Assembly: GCA_002293045.1 (NCBI GenBank)
Contig: DBCM01000014.1
Coordinates: 1-64,000, forward strand
Direction: 5' to 3'
DNA length: 64,000 nucleotides
Origin: Flavobacteriales bacterium UBA958
Lineage (GTDB): Bacteria; Bacteroidota; Bacteroidia; Flavobacteriales_D; Crocinitomicaceae
Positions 53,779-63,495 of the stretch are shown piece by piece. Below the pieces are notes generated by a model that saw only the letters and a program-made list of their open reading frames with translations, had not been told where the DNA came from and did no database searches. The number at the start of each line of letters is the position of its first letter. Within the stretch, counting starts at the first letter, position 1. The translations under genes were made by a program, and so were the position numbers.

Positions 53779-56118
53779 ATGAACAAACGGATATACTTGG
53801 TTGTTTTTTCGCTTTTTCTAGCAATTACAGCGTTTTCTCAATGTGAAATCATTTACGTAACCACCAACGGTTTACCAACGGGCATTGGTACACAGAACGA
53901 CCCGATGGATTTAACGACGGCGTTTACAACCGCACCCAATGGAAGTTACATCAGAGTGGCCGTAGGAACCTATACCATACAAAGTGCATTAACCTTAAAT
54001 GCTCAGAACGTGGTGGTTGAAGGGGGATTTATAGACACCTTGGCTTGGACCAAAACCAGCTTAGCTGGCGCTACGACTATTTTAAGGTCTAATACAAACC
54101 CGGCAGGACCCACCAATGCACTTCGCTTATCTGCTATAGAATTGGTTAATAAAAGTGGTTTCCGCTTCCAGGATTTAACGATTCAAACGCAGAATGCGCC
54201 CGCACCATCACCCGCACAACCTTATGGCGTTTCGGTGTATGGTATTTATATGGACAGTTGTGCTTCATACGATTTAGTTCGATGTCAAGTATTAGCAGGT
54301 AGTGGGGGTTCTGGACTCTCTGGGACGGCAGGCGTAAATGGGGTGAATGGTGGTAATGGTTCTCTAGGAGGACCAGGAAGTTGCGACGGCGGATCTTGCA
54401 CGTTCAGTAATGGTAACGCAGGAGGCGCAGGAGGCGCAGGAGGACAAGGCGGAGGGGGTGTTGCCGGTGGCGCTGGCGGAGCTCAACAAACAGGAAATTC
54501 TAATCCGGGTTCCGTAGGTATAGCAGGAACAGGACGAAACGGAGGCTCTGGTGCGGGAGGCGGCGCTGGTGGGGATGAATGCACTGCGAATAATGCAGGC
54601 TTAGGCGCTGTAGGAGGTGCTTCTGCTTGTGCAAATGGCGGTGCTGCGGGAAATAAAGGAAATGATGGGGACCCTGGAGGAAATGGTACTGCCGGAGGAA
54701 ACGGTGTGGCTGGTGTGGCCGGAGCGCTTGGTGCAAACGGGCCTTCAGGAACCAATCAAGCTGGATTTTGGGTTCCGGGAACTCAAGCTGCTAACGGCAC
54801 GGATGGATGCGGTGGTTCAGGTGGAGGTTCTGGTGGCGGCGGTGGACGTCAGACGTGTACCTTTTGTGATAACGGTCCAGGTAATGGTGGATCTGGCGGT
54901 GGCGGCGGTGGACAAGGAGGCCAAGGCGGTCAGGGCGGATACGGTGCCGGAAGTTCGTTTGGAATCTATATTAATTACAACGGCGCTAATGGAAATCTCC
55001 TAGATTGTTATATTCAGGCAGGTGCTGCAGGCGCTGGCGGTATCGGTGGAAACGGTGGTACTGGTGGTAATGGCGGATTGGGTGGCGGTGTCCAAGCTTC
55101 ATGCACAGCAGAAATTGGAGATGGTGGCGCTGGCGGGGTTGGCGGGGTTGGCGGCGCCGGCGGAAAAGGAGGCGATGGCGCTAATGGAATAAGCCAAGCA
55201 GTGTACCTTGTTTCTGGTGATACACTGTTAAATCAAATAGATACCTTTAATTTACAAAATCAACCGGTAATTCATGTGTCTTATGTGTATTGTTCTAATG
55301 CTACCATGACCGCAGAGGCAATCGGGGCAAGCACGGTACTTTGGGGAATCAGCACGCCGATTTCAGTTTCAAATAGCACTACCAATCCAAGTAATTTTGT
55401 AAGCGGGGCCACGGGATATACTACCATTGACGCGCAAGTAGATACCTTAGCGTTAACAACGTACCGCGATTTCATTTATATTGGTTGTGCAAGTCAAACC
55501 AGTGAATCAACCCAAACCATCTGTCAAGGAGAACAAGTATTGTTTAATGGACAATATTACACCCAAGCGGGAGATTATACGGCGAGCCTTGTTACCGCGC
55601 AAGGATGTGACAGCATCGTGACGCTACATTTATTTATTGATCAAATCACGAATAGCGTTTCTATTAATCCAACAAATGGCATGGAGCTTTTGTGTTCGAA
55701 TACCTCGGGTTTAACCTATCAATGGATAAATTGTACTACAGGAGCCACATTGCCAGGGGCTAATGGTTCTTCGTTATTGGTTACTCAAAACGGAACGTAT
55801 GCGGTGATTAGCACCAACACCAATGGCTGTTCAGATACCTCAAATTGCATTACTATCAATAACATTGGCTTAGATGAAATGTCTTCGGCACCGTTTAGCG
55901 TGGCGCCTAATCCGGTGGTTAGTGAATTAACGATAACCTTTGCAACGGAATTCTCTGGTCAACTGACAATCACCGATATGGGAGGAAAAGTACTGTTTGA
56001 AACCCAAGTAATCAATCAAAAGGAAGTTAGTACAACCCTAGAAGCACCACAAGGAATTTATTTTGCGAATGCTGCAGATAATCAAGGCATTAAAACGGTT
56101 CGCATTATAAAACTGTAA
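53779..56118 (+). CDS. Glycine-rich beta-helix surface protein (T9SS type A)
   Basis: This 779-residue protein has a signal peptide (NKRIYLVVFSLFLAITAFSQ). A pectin-lyase-like beginning follows: GTQNDPMDLTTAFTTAP, GTYTIQSALTLNA and VVVEGGFID. Two glycine-rich stretches (about 173-395 and 423-471, mostly GGxGG and GNGG) are split by an apparent beta-helix coil, SSFGIYINYNGANGNLLDC, which resembles the earlier VYGIYMDSCASYDLVRC. After about 475 come a beta region and a type A T9SS domain (VAPNPVVSELTITF). It has no enzyme motif. Surface adhesion or matrix is a guess. Confidence 0.8.
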   Translation: MNKRIYLVVFSLFLAITAFSQCEIIYVTTNGLPTGIGTQNDPMDLTTAFTTAPNGSYIRVAVGTYTIQSALTLNAQNVVVEGGFIDTLAWTKTSLAGATTILRSNTNPAGPTNALRLSAIELVNKSGFRFQDLTIQTQNAPAPSPAQPYGVSVYGIYMDSCASYDLVRCQVLAGSGGSGLSGTAGVNGVNGGNGSLGGPGSCDGGSCTFSNGNAGGAGGAGGQGGGGVAGGAGGAQQTGNSNPGSVGIAGTGRNGGSGAGGGAGGDECTANNAGLGAVGGASACANGGAAGNKGNDGDPGGNGTAGGNGVAGVAGALGANGPSGTNQAGFWVPGTQAANGTDGCGGSGGGSGGGGGRQTCTFCDNGPGNGGSGGGGGGQGGQGGQGGYGAGSSFGIYINYNGANGNLLDCYIQAGAAGAGGIGGNGGTGGNGGLGGGVQASCTAEIGDGGAGGVGGVGGAGGKGGDGANGISQAVYLVSGDTLLNQIDTFNLQNQPVIHVSYVYCSNATMTAEAIGASTVLWGISTPISVSNSTTNPSNFVSGATGYTTIDAQVDTLALTTYRDFIYIGCASQTSESTQTICQGEQVLFNGQYYTQAGDYTASLVTAQGCDSIVTLHLFIDQITNSVSINPTNGMELLCSNTSGLTYQWINCTTGATLPGANGSSLLVTQNGTYAVISTNTNGCSDTSNCITINNIGLDEMSSAPFSVAPNPVVSELTITFATEFSGQLTITDMGGKVLFETQVINQKEVSTTLEAPQGIYFANAADNQGIKTVRIIKL
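54295..55190 (+). repeat. Glycine-codon-rich low-complexity coding region
   Basis: About 300 codons, mostly Gly with Ala, Asn, Ser and Gln, written with GGA/GGT/GGC in irregular mixtures, so the DNA is not a simple tandem array. The minus strand shows spurious Pro/Ala-rich and His-rich open frames here. Confidence 0.85.
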
Positions 56119-56136
56119 TACGCTTTACATAGACAT

Positions 56137-56162
56137 AAAAAACGCCCTCATGGGGCGTTTTT
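56137..56162. terminator. Bidirectional terminator
   Basis: A stem of ACGCCC / GGGCGT extended by an A run before and a T run after, with loop TCATG. It lies between two convergent genes and carries U tracts in both directions, so it can stop both. Confidence 0.88.
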
Positions 56163-56182
56163 CTTTTAATACTAATCTTCAT

Positions 56183-56977
56183 TTATCTTCCGTCACCGTC
56201 TAGGAGGTTTCCTAAGCCCCCAAGCAGACCCGTTCCCTCTTCTTTTCGGGTCCCAGTGCCATAAGCTAATATTCTTGAGGCAAGCCGTGAAACGGGTAAA
56301 CTTTGTAACCATACTTCTCCTGGACCGGTAAGCGTAGCAAAGAACAAGCCTTCACCCCCAAACAAGGTGTTTTTTATTCCACCTACAAACTGAATATCAT
56401 AATCAATGGTTTGGGTGTACGCCACAATGCATCCCGTATCAATGCGCAAGGTTTCTCCAGCGTTCAAGGTTCGTTTCATCACGTATCCACCCGCATGACA
56501 AAACGCTAAGCCATCGCCTTCTAGTTTCTGCATAATAAACCCTTCTCCACCAAATAGTCCCATGCCCAATTTGCGTTGAAATTCGATTCCAACTGAAACT
56601 CCTTTTGCCGCGGCAAGGAAGGAATCTTTCTGACAGATTATTCTTCCTCCATACTGTTGCAAGTCGATTGGGATAATTTTACCTGGATAAGGGGAGGCAA
56701 AGGCCACTTTTGCTTTACCTGAACCCGTATGTGTAAAGGCCGTCATAAACAGGCTTTCACCCGTTAATAGCCGTTTACCCGCACCCCATAATTTATTCAT
56801 GAATCCGCTTTGCTGCTGCGAGCCATCACCAAAAATAGTTTCCATTTGAATCCCTGGATCCATGTACATAAAGGACCCGGATTCAGCTATGGCCGTTTCT
56901 TGGGGATCTAATTCAATCTCCACCATTTGCATTTCTTCGCCGTGGATGTAATAATCGATTTCGTGGTCGTTTCTCAT
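56183..56977 (-). CDS. AIM24/TIGR00266 family protein
   Basis: This 264-residue protein has the AIM24-like pattern: [49 protein letters not shown] and [18 protein letters not shown]. These beta-prism-like proteins are widespread and of unknown function; the yeast relative is mitochondrial AIM24. The C-terminus is Gly-rich ([12 protein letters not shown]). Ends at the bidirectional terminator and forms a unit by itself. Confidence 0.87.
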   Translation of the reverse strand: MRNDHEIDYYIHGEEMQMVEIELDPQETAIAESGSFMYMDPGIQMETIFGDGSQQQSGFMNKLWGAGKRLLTGESLFMTAFTHTGSGKAKVAFASPYPGKIIPIDLQQYGGRIICQKDSFLAAAKGVSVGIEFQRKLGMGLFGGEGFIMQKLEGDGLAFCHAGGYVMKRTLNAGETLRIDTGCIVAYTQTIDYDIQFVGGIKNTLFGGEGLFFATLTGPGEVWLQSLPVSRLASRILAYGTGTRKEEGTGLLGGLGNLLDGDGR

Positions 56978-57057
56978 ATCGTTTGAAAATTTACAATACG
57001 AAATTACTCTAGCCGGTCTAAATATATGTAGTGGAATTGTTAATTCTTGTCAACGGA

Positions 57058-57621
57058 TTATTTCCCATTGCAATTTGTCATAGCCAATTGAAGCCCAATC
57101 GTACAAAACGCTTCACAGGCTTCCACGGCAAGGGCAACTCTTTCATTCAGGGTTGCCTGTTCTTCCTTGTCCCATTTACCCAAGACATAATCGGATTGTC
57201 GTCCTTTCGGGAAATCACTTCCAATGCCAAAGCGTAGGCGTGCATATGCCGTTGTTTGTAGGGTGTGCTGAATGTCTTTAAGTCCGTTGTGACCTCCATC
57301 CGAGCCCGCACCTTTAAGTCTTATTTTCCCGAAGGGTAAGGCCAAATCATCTGTTATAACCAGGAGGTTTTCTTTACTGATTTGTTCTTTTTGCAACCAA
57401 TAATTCACTGCTTTTCCAGACAGATTCATAAACGTGGTGGGTTTAATTAACACCACCTGCTTTCCACGTAGTTTTATAGTGGCTCGGTAGGCTCCTCGAT
57501 CTAACGAAAAAGTACCCTCGTGTTTTTTAGCTAAGGCCTCTAACACACTAAATCCAATGTTGTGACGCGTATCTTCATACTCGGCTCCCGGATTCCCAAG
57601 ACCTACCAATAGAAATTTCAT
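57058..57621 (-). CDS. pth: Peptidyl-tRNA hydrolase
   Basis: This 187-residue protein is Pth: GLGNPGAEYEDTRHNIGF with catalytic His 20, PTTFMNLSG, ITDDLALPFGKIRLK and GSDGGHNGLKDI. It frees tRNA from drop-off peptidyl-tRNA. Length is normal. It is probably transcribed with the upstream type B cargo gene or from its own promoter; the gap to that gene is 43 bases. Confidence 0.95.
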   Translation of the reverse strand: MKFLLVGLGNPGAEYEDTRHNIGFSVLEALAKKHEGTFSLDRGAYRATIKLRGKQVVLIKPTTFMNLSGKAVNYWLQKEQISKENLLVITDDLALPFGKIRLKGAGSDGGHNGLKDIQHTLQTTAYARLRFGIGSDFPKGRQSDYVLGKWDKEEQATLNERVALAVEACEAFCTIGLQLAMTNCNGK

Positions 57622-57664
57622 GCGATAAAATTAAGCAAAAGATGTGCGCTGTAGCTAAAAACGC

Positions 57665-60088
57665 TTAGCGAATCAAATGAAAAAACCCACTGTAGGTTTG
57701 GTTCTTTTCCGTAAGGGTTAATACATAGAAATATATTCCATCCGTTAATTCTCCCCCATCCCAAGTGTTCGCATATCCCGTTTGTTCAAACACCACAGCA
57801 CCCCAACGGTTTAGTATGCGCAACTGGTTTTCTGGATAAAACTCTAAATATTCAAAGGCAAGTAAATCATTCTTACCGTCATTATTTGGAGTGATTACAT
57901 TCGGAGTAGCCACCTCTGCAGGAACAACAATAAAGGGGGAACAAAGCGTATCAACACATCCAACGGCATCTTGAATTGCCAAACACAACACATGGTTTGC
58001 CGGAGTTAAATACAGGTTGTTCCATTGAGGGTTGAGGCTAATTACACTATCATCTAGGGTCCATACCCATTGTTGTATTGTAGAAGCTGGCGAGGTGCTT
58101 TGGTCTTGAAAACTTGCTTCTATTCCAGCCACCACCGGACTTGGATTAACCACATATGCGGCCGTTGGATTGCTATAAACGGTTACCTGGAATGTGGTGG
58201 TGTCGGATGTACACCCATTCCCATCTGCGTAGGCATTATACGTTAAGGTAAGCGGCGCATCGTTTGTGCTTGGTGAAACAGAAAATGGTCCTTGTCCACT
58301 TTGCCCTTCGCCATAATAATGTGCGGTTCCAGTGGGCAAACAAGAATTCAAATTGATTAATGCGGTTTCACCTGAACACAACACAGAATCATACACCAGG
58401 TCAATGTTGGTTGCCGGAATAATGGGAAGGGTTTCAAATCCAATATTTGATATTACAGTTCCACAGGCATCCGTGATCACAGGAGGGGGAATATTCAACA
58501 CCGTAAAGGTAGAATCACAATATATCGGGCAGGTTGGAACCGTGAGGTTAAACAAGTGATTGGTGGACCCCGCACCACATCCCGTATTGGTACCTGTAAC
58601 TACGGTGTCGTTGGTCCAGGGGTGCGTAAAGGTATATGGCGCAACCCCATAGCGCGCATAGCCCCTGACGGACACTTCGCAGTCATTCGAACATTGGGGT
58701 GTTTGGGTGGCATACCATTCTGACCCATAGGTTTCCGGAGTTCTTCCGTAAACGACTACTTGGAAGGGCCAAAGGGTCGTAAAGGGGTCGTATCGGATAT
58801 AGGTGATATTACACCCCGCGCCATAGCTGTAGCGGCTTAAGTGGTAACGCACATAAAACTGGGTTGGGCTGCAGGATTCAGGCACGCAACAAATGAGCGG
58901 AGACATCATGTTAAAACTGTCTAAATACGCAGTGCCTGCGGTACCGGCAGTAGGCCCTGTAATTGTAAAGGTTTGAGAACTTCCACAGGGACCACTGAAA
59001 TACATTACGCCTTGACTCATCGTTGCAGCAGCCCAAGGATCGGCATAAAAACTGGCCGTAACATATACACCTGTTACGGTGACTCCACCAGGAATCGTTG
59101 CTTGGATGCTATCAATGTTGTAGGTGGGTGAAAAGCAGGAATTCATATATCCGCCAGCCCATGTCGTGGTGGGCCCTCCCACCAGGGGATCAATGGTAAC
59201 TGGATAGGTTCGTTCGGGGGCATTCATCCACTCATCGGCAATAGCTACGGTGAGTTCATAGGAATGCCCATGGCTTAATCGCTTAAAATGCATCAGCCCT
59301 TTGTGGTATTTCATGGAGGCATCAAAGGCAAGTGGAGCGAAGATTTTTCCGCAAGGAGCCTTGGTTTTGCTGTTAATAATGACAATGTCTGCTCCGAAGG
59401 CCATACCGTCGATAAATAAGGTCTCGCGAGCACCTCGCATGGTGATGTCTTCAAATCCTACCAACGGATGAGGTTCGTATTGTAACTCGTATCCTTCGGG
59501 AAGCTCAATGCGTTCTGTGGTGATGAAGTAGGATTCTTCTCCCAGGTTCACGGGCTCAGGGACGATGAGGTTACTTTTCACCCGATCTTCTGAAAACAGC
59601 AGTTGTTGCGTAAAGGGCCCCATGGGAATATTACAGCCGCTTTTATTTACACGATCCTTATCTATATCCGTGGGATAGGCTTGGCCATTTATCCGACGGT
59701 TTATTCCCATACGCATATGGGTTCCCTCCTCATCCAGGCTGATACTATATGATCCATCTGGATATAATGCCGTTGGATACTGTTGTGCCGTTGCGGACCA
59801 CTTAGACCCAGTGTATGTTAATGACGCATCAATCGGGTTTAAATTTCCTTGCTTATCGGTATAATGAATCGCCTTTTTACTGAACACCCCTTTTGTATTT
59901 CCTTTGTCATCAACAAACTGACTAGAAAACAGCGTTCTTTTGGAGGAGATTTCAGTCCATTGCACAGTCTTATCTTCTACGAATTTTTCAGTGGAATTCG
60001 GAGCCAAGGGTGTCCCGTAGGAAAAGACTTGAGCAAATCCGGGGTTTGATACGGCTAAGAGTAGTAGTAGGTAGTAGGTTTTTTTCAT
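57665..60088 (-). CDS. T9SS type B (gliding-motility CHU_C-type) secreted protein
   Basis: This 807-residue protein has a signal peptide (KKTYYLLLLLAVSNPGFAQ). Its N-terminal 300 residues are beta-rich and end in ERTYPVTIDPLVGG. PKD/SprB-like repeats with many cysteines follow to about 715. The C-terminus is the type B sorting domain (VITPNNDGKNDLLAFEYL ... RILNRWGAVVF ... WDG ... GIYFYVLTL). In Flavobacterium such domains direct cargo through T9SS by a route using SprF-like partners. Overlaps the small membrane protein by 4 bases (ATGA). Confidence 0.87.
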   Translation of the reverse strand: MKKTYYLLLLLAVSNPGFAQVFSYGTPLAPNSTEKFVEDKTVQWTEISSKRTLFSSQFVDDKGNTKGVFSKKAIHYTDKQGNLNPIDASLTYTGSKWSATAQQYPTALYPDGSYSISLDEEGTHMRMGINRRINGQAYPTDIDKDRVNKSGCNIPMGPFTQQLLFSEDRVKSNLIVPEPVNLGEESYFITTERIELPEGYELQYEPHPLVGFEDITMRGARETLFIDGMAFGADIVIINSKTKAPCGKIFAPLAFDASMKYHKGLMHFKRLSHGHSYELTVAIADEWMNAPERTYPVTIDPLVGGPTTTWAGGYMNSCFSPTYNIDSIQATIPGGVTVTGVYVTASFYADPWAAATMSQGVMYFSGPCGSSQTFTITGPTAGTAGTAYLDSFNMMSPLICCVPESCSPTQFYVRYHLSRYSYGAGCNITYIRYDPFTTLWPFQVVVYGRTPETYGSEWYATQTPQCSNDCEVSVRGYARYGVAPYTFTHPWTNDTVVTGTNTGCGAGSTNHLFNLTVPTCPIYCDSTFTVLNIPPPVITDACGTVISNIGFETLPIIPATNIDLVYDSVLCSGETALINLNSCLPTGTAHYYGEGQSGQGPFSVSPSTNDAPLTLTYNAYADGNGCTSDTTTFQVTVYSNPTAAYVVNPSPVVAGIEASFQDQSTSPASTIQQWVWTLDDSVISLNPQWNNLYLTPANHVLCLAIQDAVGCVDTLCSPFIVVPAEVATPNVITPNNDGKNDLLAFEYLEFYPENQLRILNRWGAVVFEQTGYANTWDGGELTDGIYFYVLTLTEKNQTYSGFFHLIR

Positions 60089-60522
60089 TCGGTTCTAAAC
60101 TCCTTATGTATTACTTGACCTCCGCTTTTCCCGGTTTCATATCCAAGGTATAAAACGGCCACTAAGAAAGCTCCAATGGCCCAGAGGAGGTATTTTTGAA
60201 ATTTGTTTTTTGCCCAAGAAGCCCACATGGCAAGCAAGGATAACAAGCCCAGCCCATACATGAGGAGCGCAAACAATTCTGCTTTTTCTTCGTGTTCATG
60301 GATCCAGTGATGCGTGTTTTTGGGGTATAAGTCTTCAATGGCTTCCTCTGCGCCCTCTCCGGTATTCATAGACAGAAAAGCACCAAGGGCGGCCAGTACG
60401 AATAGGAAATATCCAACGCGTTTAAGCAGTTCAGACTTAAAATAAACCCCAAGTAATACAACGAGGATTCCCGCAAAGGGAAACATTAGGGGCAGGTGAT
60501 TTATTAAATTATGAAGATGCAC
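60085..60522 (-). CDS. Small four-span membrane protein with His-rich loop
   Basis: This 145-residue protein has about four membrane segments (about 9-28, 33-50, 84-104 and 113-132) and a polar loop NTHHWIHEHEEKAE between the second and third. It resembles the DUF2231 group, but the match is loose. The histidines could bind a metal or heme, an inference. Its stop overlaps the T9SS-B gene start as ATGA, so it leads that transcript. Confidence 0.65.
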   Translation of the reverse strand: MHLHNLINHLPLMFPFAGILVVLLGVYFKSELLKRVGYFLFVLAALGAFLSMNTGEGAEEAIEDLYPKNTHHWIHEHEEKAELFALLMYGLGLLSLLAMWASWAKNKFQKYLLWAIGAFLVAVLYLGYETGKSGGQVIHKEFRTE

Positions 60523-60565
60523 GTGTTAAATTTAGGTACAAGGTAATAAATAAATTATAAAACAC

Positions 60566-60594
60566 GCCTTGCTTAATATATAGATTTTCAAGGC
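60566..60594. promoter_or_regulatory. Inverted repeat before asnS
   Basis: GCCTTG (60566-60571) and CAAGGC (60589-60594) are perfect inverted arms with a 17-base AT-rich spacer, upstream of the asnS -7 box. It may be an operator or a weak hairpin. Also close to the divergent gene at 60522. Confidence 0.35.
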
Positions 60595-60601
60595 AAAAAG
60601 C

Positions 60602-60609
60602 TATTTTTG
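60602..60609 (+). promoter_or_regulatory. Putative -7 promoter box directly before asnS
   Basis: TATTTTTG, an exact TAnnTTTG match, ends 5 bases before ATG 60615. The transcript should begin at or beside the start codon. Confidence 0.5.
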
Positions 60610-60614
60610 TCGGT

Positions 60615-62060
60615 ATGAAAACCTCATCAATCAAAGAAATAACACAACATGGCCGAGCGCTAATTGGAACCGAAGTAACGGTTAGGGGCTGGGTAAGAGC
60701 GTTCCGAAGCAACCGATTCATCCAAATCAATGACGGTTCGTGCCAGGGAAACCTGCAAGCAGTGATTGATTTTACGGCCTTTCCAGAAGAGCTTATCCGT
60801 CAAATCTCTACCGCTGCGGCCATAAGCATTGAGGGAGTATTAGTGGAGTCGATAGGTTCAGGACAAGCCGTAGAACTCGAGGTTAAAGCGTTTACCGTGA
60901 TTGGTGCGGCCCCGGCAGATGAGGTACAAAAAACGGTGATGCAGCCTAAGCGGCACAGCTTAGAATTCTTAAGAGAACAAGCACATTTTAGATTCAGAAC
61001 AAACACCTTTGGTGCAGTATTTCGAATCCGTCATGCGGTTTCTTATGCCATTCATAATTATTTTCATACGCACGGGTTTTACTACTTAAATACACCCATT
61101 ATCACCTCTTCCGATGCGGAGGGCGCCGGAGAAATGTTTCGTGTTTCTACCTTGGACCCCGAGAACCCACCGCGCACAAAAGAAGGGGAAATCGATTATA
61201 GTCAGGACTTTTTTGGTAGACCTGTAAACCTTACTGTATCTGGACAACTGGAAGCAGAATTAGCCGCCCTAGCGCTGGGCAAGGTATATACCTTTGGACC
61301 CACATTTCGCGCTGAAAATTCGAATACGTCACGACATTTAGCCGAATTTTGGATGATAGAACCTGAGGTGGCGTTTAACGACCTTAACGCCAATATGGAT
61401 TTAACAGAGGATTTCTTAAAGCATATTTGTCGTTTTGTAATGGAAACCTGTTCGGATGACCTACAGTTTTTAAACGACCGGGAAGCCCAAGAGCAAAGCC
61501 AAAAACCGCAGCATGAACGCAACGAGTTGAGTTTAATCGAACGCATTCAGTTTGTGATTGACAACCCCTTCAAGCGGCTCTCCTACACCGAAGCCATTGA
61601 GGTCTTGAAGAATTCAAACCATTACAAAAAGAAGAAATTCCAATATGATGTGGCGTGGGGGATTGACTTACAAAGTGAACATGAGCGCTATTTAGTAGAA
61701 AAAGAATTTAAATGCCCGGTGATTTTAACCGATTATCCTGCGGAAATCAAGGCCTTTTACATGCGTGCCAACGACGATGGTAAAACCGTGGCAGCCATGG
61801 ATGTGCTGTTCCCAGGAATTGGTGAAATCGTAGGAGGATCTCAGCGGGAAGAGCGCCTAGAGGTGCTACAAGAAAAATGCGCAGCCTTTGGGATTCCCGA
61901 AGAAGAATTGTGGTGGTACATGGATACCCGTAAAATTGGTTCAGTCCCTCATGCCGGGTTTGGCTTGGGCTTAGAACGAATGATTATGTTTGTTACGGGG
62001 ATGACGAACATTCGGGATGTAATTCCGTTCCCTAGAACTCCACAGAACGCAGCATTTTAA
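60615..62060 (+). CDS. asnS: Asparaginyl-tRNA synthetase
   Basis: This 481-residue class IIb enzyme has the anticodon-binding OB fold (about 15-105: TVRGWVRAFRSNRFIQINDG), motif 1 near YLNTPIITSSDAEGAGEMF, motif 2 in TFRAENSNTSRHLAEFWMIE and motif 3 in GFGLGLERMIMF. TSSDAEGAGE points to Asn and not Asp. It charges tRNA-Asn. It is coupled to rpoN by a TAATG overlap. Confidence 0.96.
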   Translation: MKTSSIKEITQHGRALIGTEVTVRGWVRAFRSNRFIQINDGSCQGNLQAVIDFTAFPEELIRQISTAAAISIEGVLVESIGSGQAVELEVKAFTVIGAAPADEVQKTVMQPKRHSLEFLREQAHFRFRTNTFGAVFRIRHAVSYAIHNYFHTHGFYYLNTPIITSSDAEGAGEMFRVSTLDPENPPRTKEGEIDYSQDFFGRPVNLTVSGQLEAELAALALGKVYTFGPTFRAENSNTSRHLAEFWMIEPEVAFNDLNANMDLTEDFLKHICRFVMETCSDDLQFLNDREAQEQSQKPQHERNELSLIERIQFVIDNPFKRLSYTEAIEVLKNSNHYKKKKFQYDVAWGIDLQSEHERYLVEKEFKCPVILTDYPAEIKAFYMRANDDGKTVAAMDVLFPGIGEIVGGSQREERLEVLQEKCAAFGIPEEELWWYMDTRKIGSVPHAGFGLGLERMIMFVTGMTNIRDVIPFPRTPQNAAF

Positions 62061-63493
62061 TGGCGCTCAAACAACATTTAACGCAACGGCAAGATTTACG
62101 GCTTTCTCCGCAGCAAATTCAATTGATGAAATTGCTGCAAATTCCTGCCGCAGAATTAGACCAGCGCATTCAGCAAGAAATTGAAGAAAATCCGGCCTTA
62201 GAACAAGGAGATGAGCAAGGCGAAGAATCCCTGGACCAACAAGAGCAGGAGGGCGACGAAGAAGCGTTTGATTTTTCCGATTATTTTGATGATGACACCC
62301 CCGATTATAAAACACAAGTAAACAATCAGTCAAAAGACGACGAGCAACGAGTGGTGCCATTGTCGGGAGAGCAATCTTTTCAAGACCGCTTGATGGAGCA
62401 ATTGCAGTTGAATGATCTCACGGAAGATGAAGCAATCATAGCAGAAGTCATTGTAGGAAATTTAGACGAGTCAGGGTACTTGAATCGAACCTTAGAGGCC
62501 ATAGTTGACGACTTGGCATTTCATTATAACGTCATGGTGGATGAGTTTTCGGTCGAAGGAGTTCTGTATCAAATTCAAGAGTTAGATCCCGCAGGAGTAG
62601 CGGCAAGAAGCTTACAAGAGTGTTTGGTGTTGCAAGCGCGTCGGCGACAAGACGGCGGCGAAACCAAGAAATTAGCCCTGCGAATTTTGAAAGAGTGTTT
62701 CGAGTATTTTACGAAGAAACATTACGATAAAATCATTGCAAAGCTCAAGATTGATGAGGATCAATTAAAGGAGGCAATTGATGAAATTTTGAAATTAAAT
62801 CCCAAACCCGGGGGCTCTGCGAAAAGCAATGAGAAGGTGGTTCAGCAAATTATACCCGATTTTATATTAACAGAAACGGATGGCATCTTAGAGCTTACGC
62901 TCAATTCTAGAAATGCGCCAGACCTTAAATTGAGTAAAGAATACGAGGTCTTATTGCGTTCCTATTCTGAAGGCGCCAAAACATCAAAAACAGATAAGCA
63001 GGCCTTAACGTTTGTGCGCCACAAATTAGATTCAGCGAAGTGGTTTATTGATGCCATTAAACAACGTCAAGAGACCTTATTGTTTACGATGAGTGCCATT
63101 TTGGAGTATCAGCAGGCCTTCTTTTTAACAGGCGACAACGCGAAGTTGAAACCTATGATTTTGAAAGACATTGCGGAACTGGTACAGATGGATATTTCAA
63201 CCATTTCTCGTGTAGCGAATAGTAAATACATTCAGACCAATCACGGGGTATATTCCTTGAAACATTTTTTTTCAGAGTCACTTTCTACGGACAGCGGCGA
63301 GGAGGTTTCTACGCGTGAAGTGAAACAAATATTATTGGATGCAGTAGAGAAGGAAGACAAGCGCACGCCATTACCGGATGAGAAACTTATGGAAATCTTA
63401 AACCAAAAGGGATATAACATTGCCCGAAGAACCATCGCAAAGTATCGTGAACAACTGAACATTCCCGTTGCTCGCCTTCGAAAAGAATTGTAA
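62060..63493 (+). CDS. rpoN: RNA polymerase sigma-54 factor RpoN
   Basis: This 477-residue protein has the Gln-rich region I (SPQQIQLMKLLQIPAAELDQ), a long acidic region II (about 50-105), the core-binding domain, the helix-turn-helix MDISTISRVANSK and the RpoN box ARRTIAKYRE at about 453-462. It directs polymerase to -24/-12 promoters and needs an AAA+ activator, which is not in this window. The gene overlaps asnS by 1 base. Confidence 0.95.
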   Translation: MALKQHLTQRQDLRLSPQQIQLMKLLQIPAAELDQRIQQEIEENPALEQGDEQGEESLDQQEQEGDEEAFDFSDYFDDDTPDYKTQVNNQSKDDEQRVVPLSGEQSFQDRLMEQLQLNDLTEDEAIIAEVIVGNLDESGYLNRTLEAIVDDLAFHYNVMVDEFSVEGVLYQIQELDPAGVAARSLQECLVLQARRRQDGGETKKLALRILKECFEYFTKKHYDKIIAKLKIDEDQLKEAIDEILKLNPKPGGSAKSNEKVVQQIIPDFILTETDGILELTLNSRNAPDLKLSKEYEVLLRSYSEGAKTSKTDKQALTFVRHKLDSAKWFIDAIKQRQETLLFTMSAILEYQQAFFLTGDNAKLKPMILKDIAELVQMDISTISRVANSKYIQTNHGVYSLKHFFSESLSTDSGEEVSTREVKQILLDAVEKEDKRTPLPDEKLMEILNQKGYNIARRTIAKYREQLNIPVARLRKEL

Positions 63494-63495
63494 CT

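Noticed and set aside
54483..54755. Minus-strand Pro/Ala-rich frame of 90 codons
   Set aside because: It is the shadow of the glycine-codon-rich region of the T9SS protein on the other strand; Pro codons are the complement of Gly codons.
54617..55003. Plus-strand frame of 128 codons inside the glycine-rich gene
   Set aside because: Out-of-frame reading of the same low-complexity DNA; composition is Val/Glu/Leu noise without family pattern.
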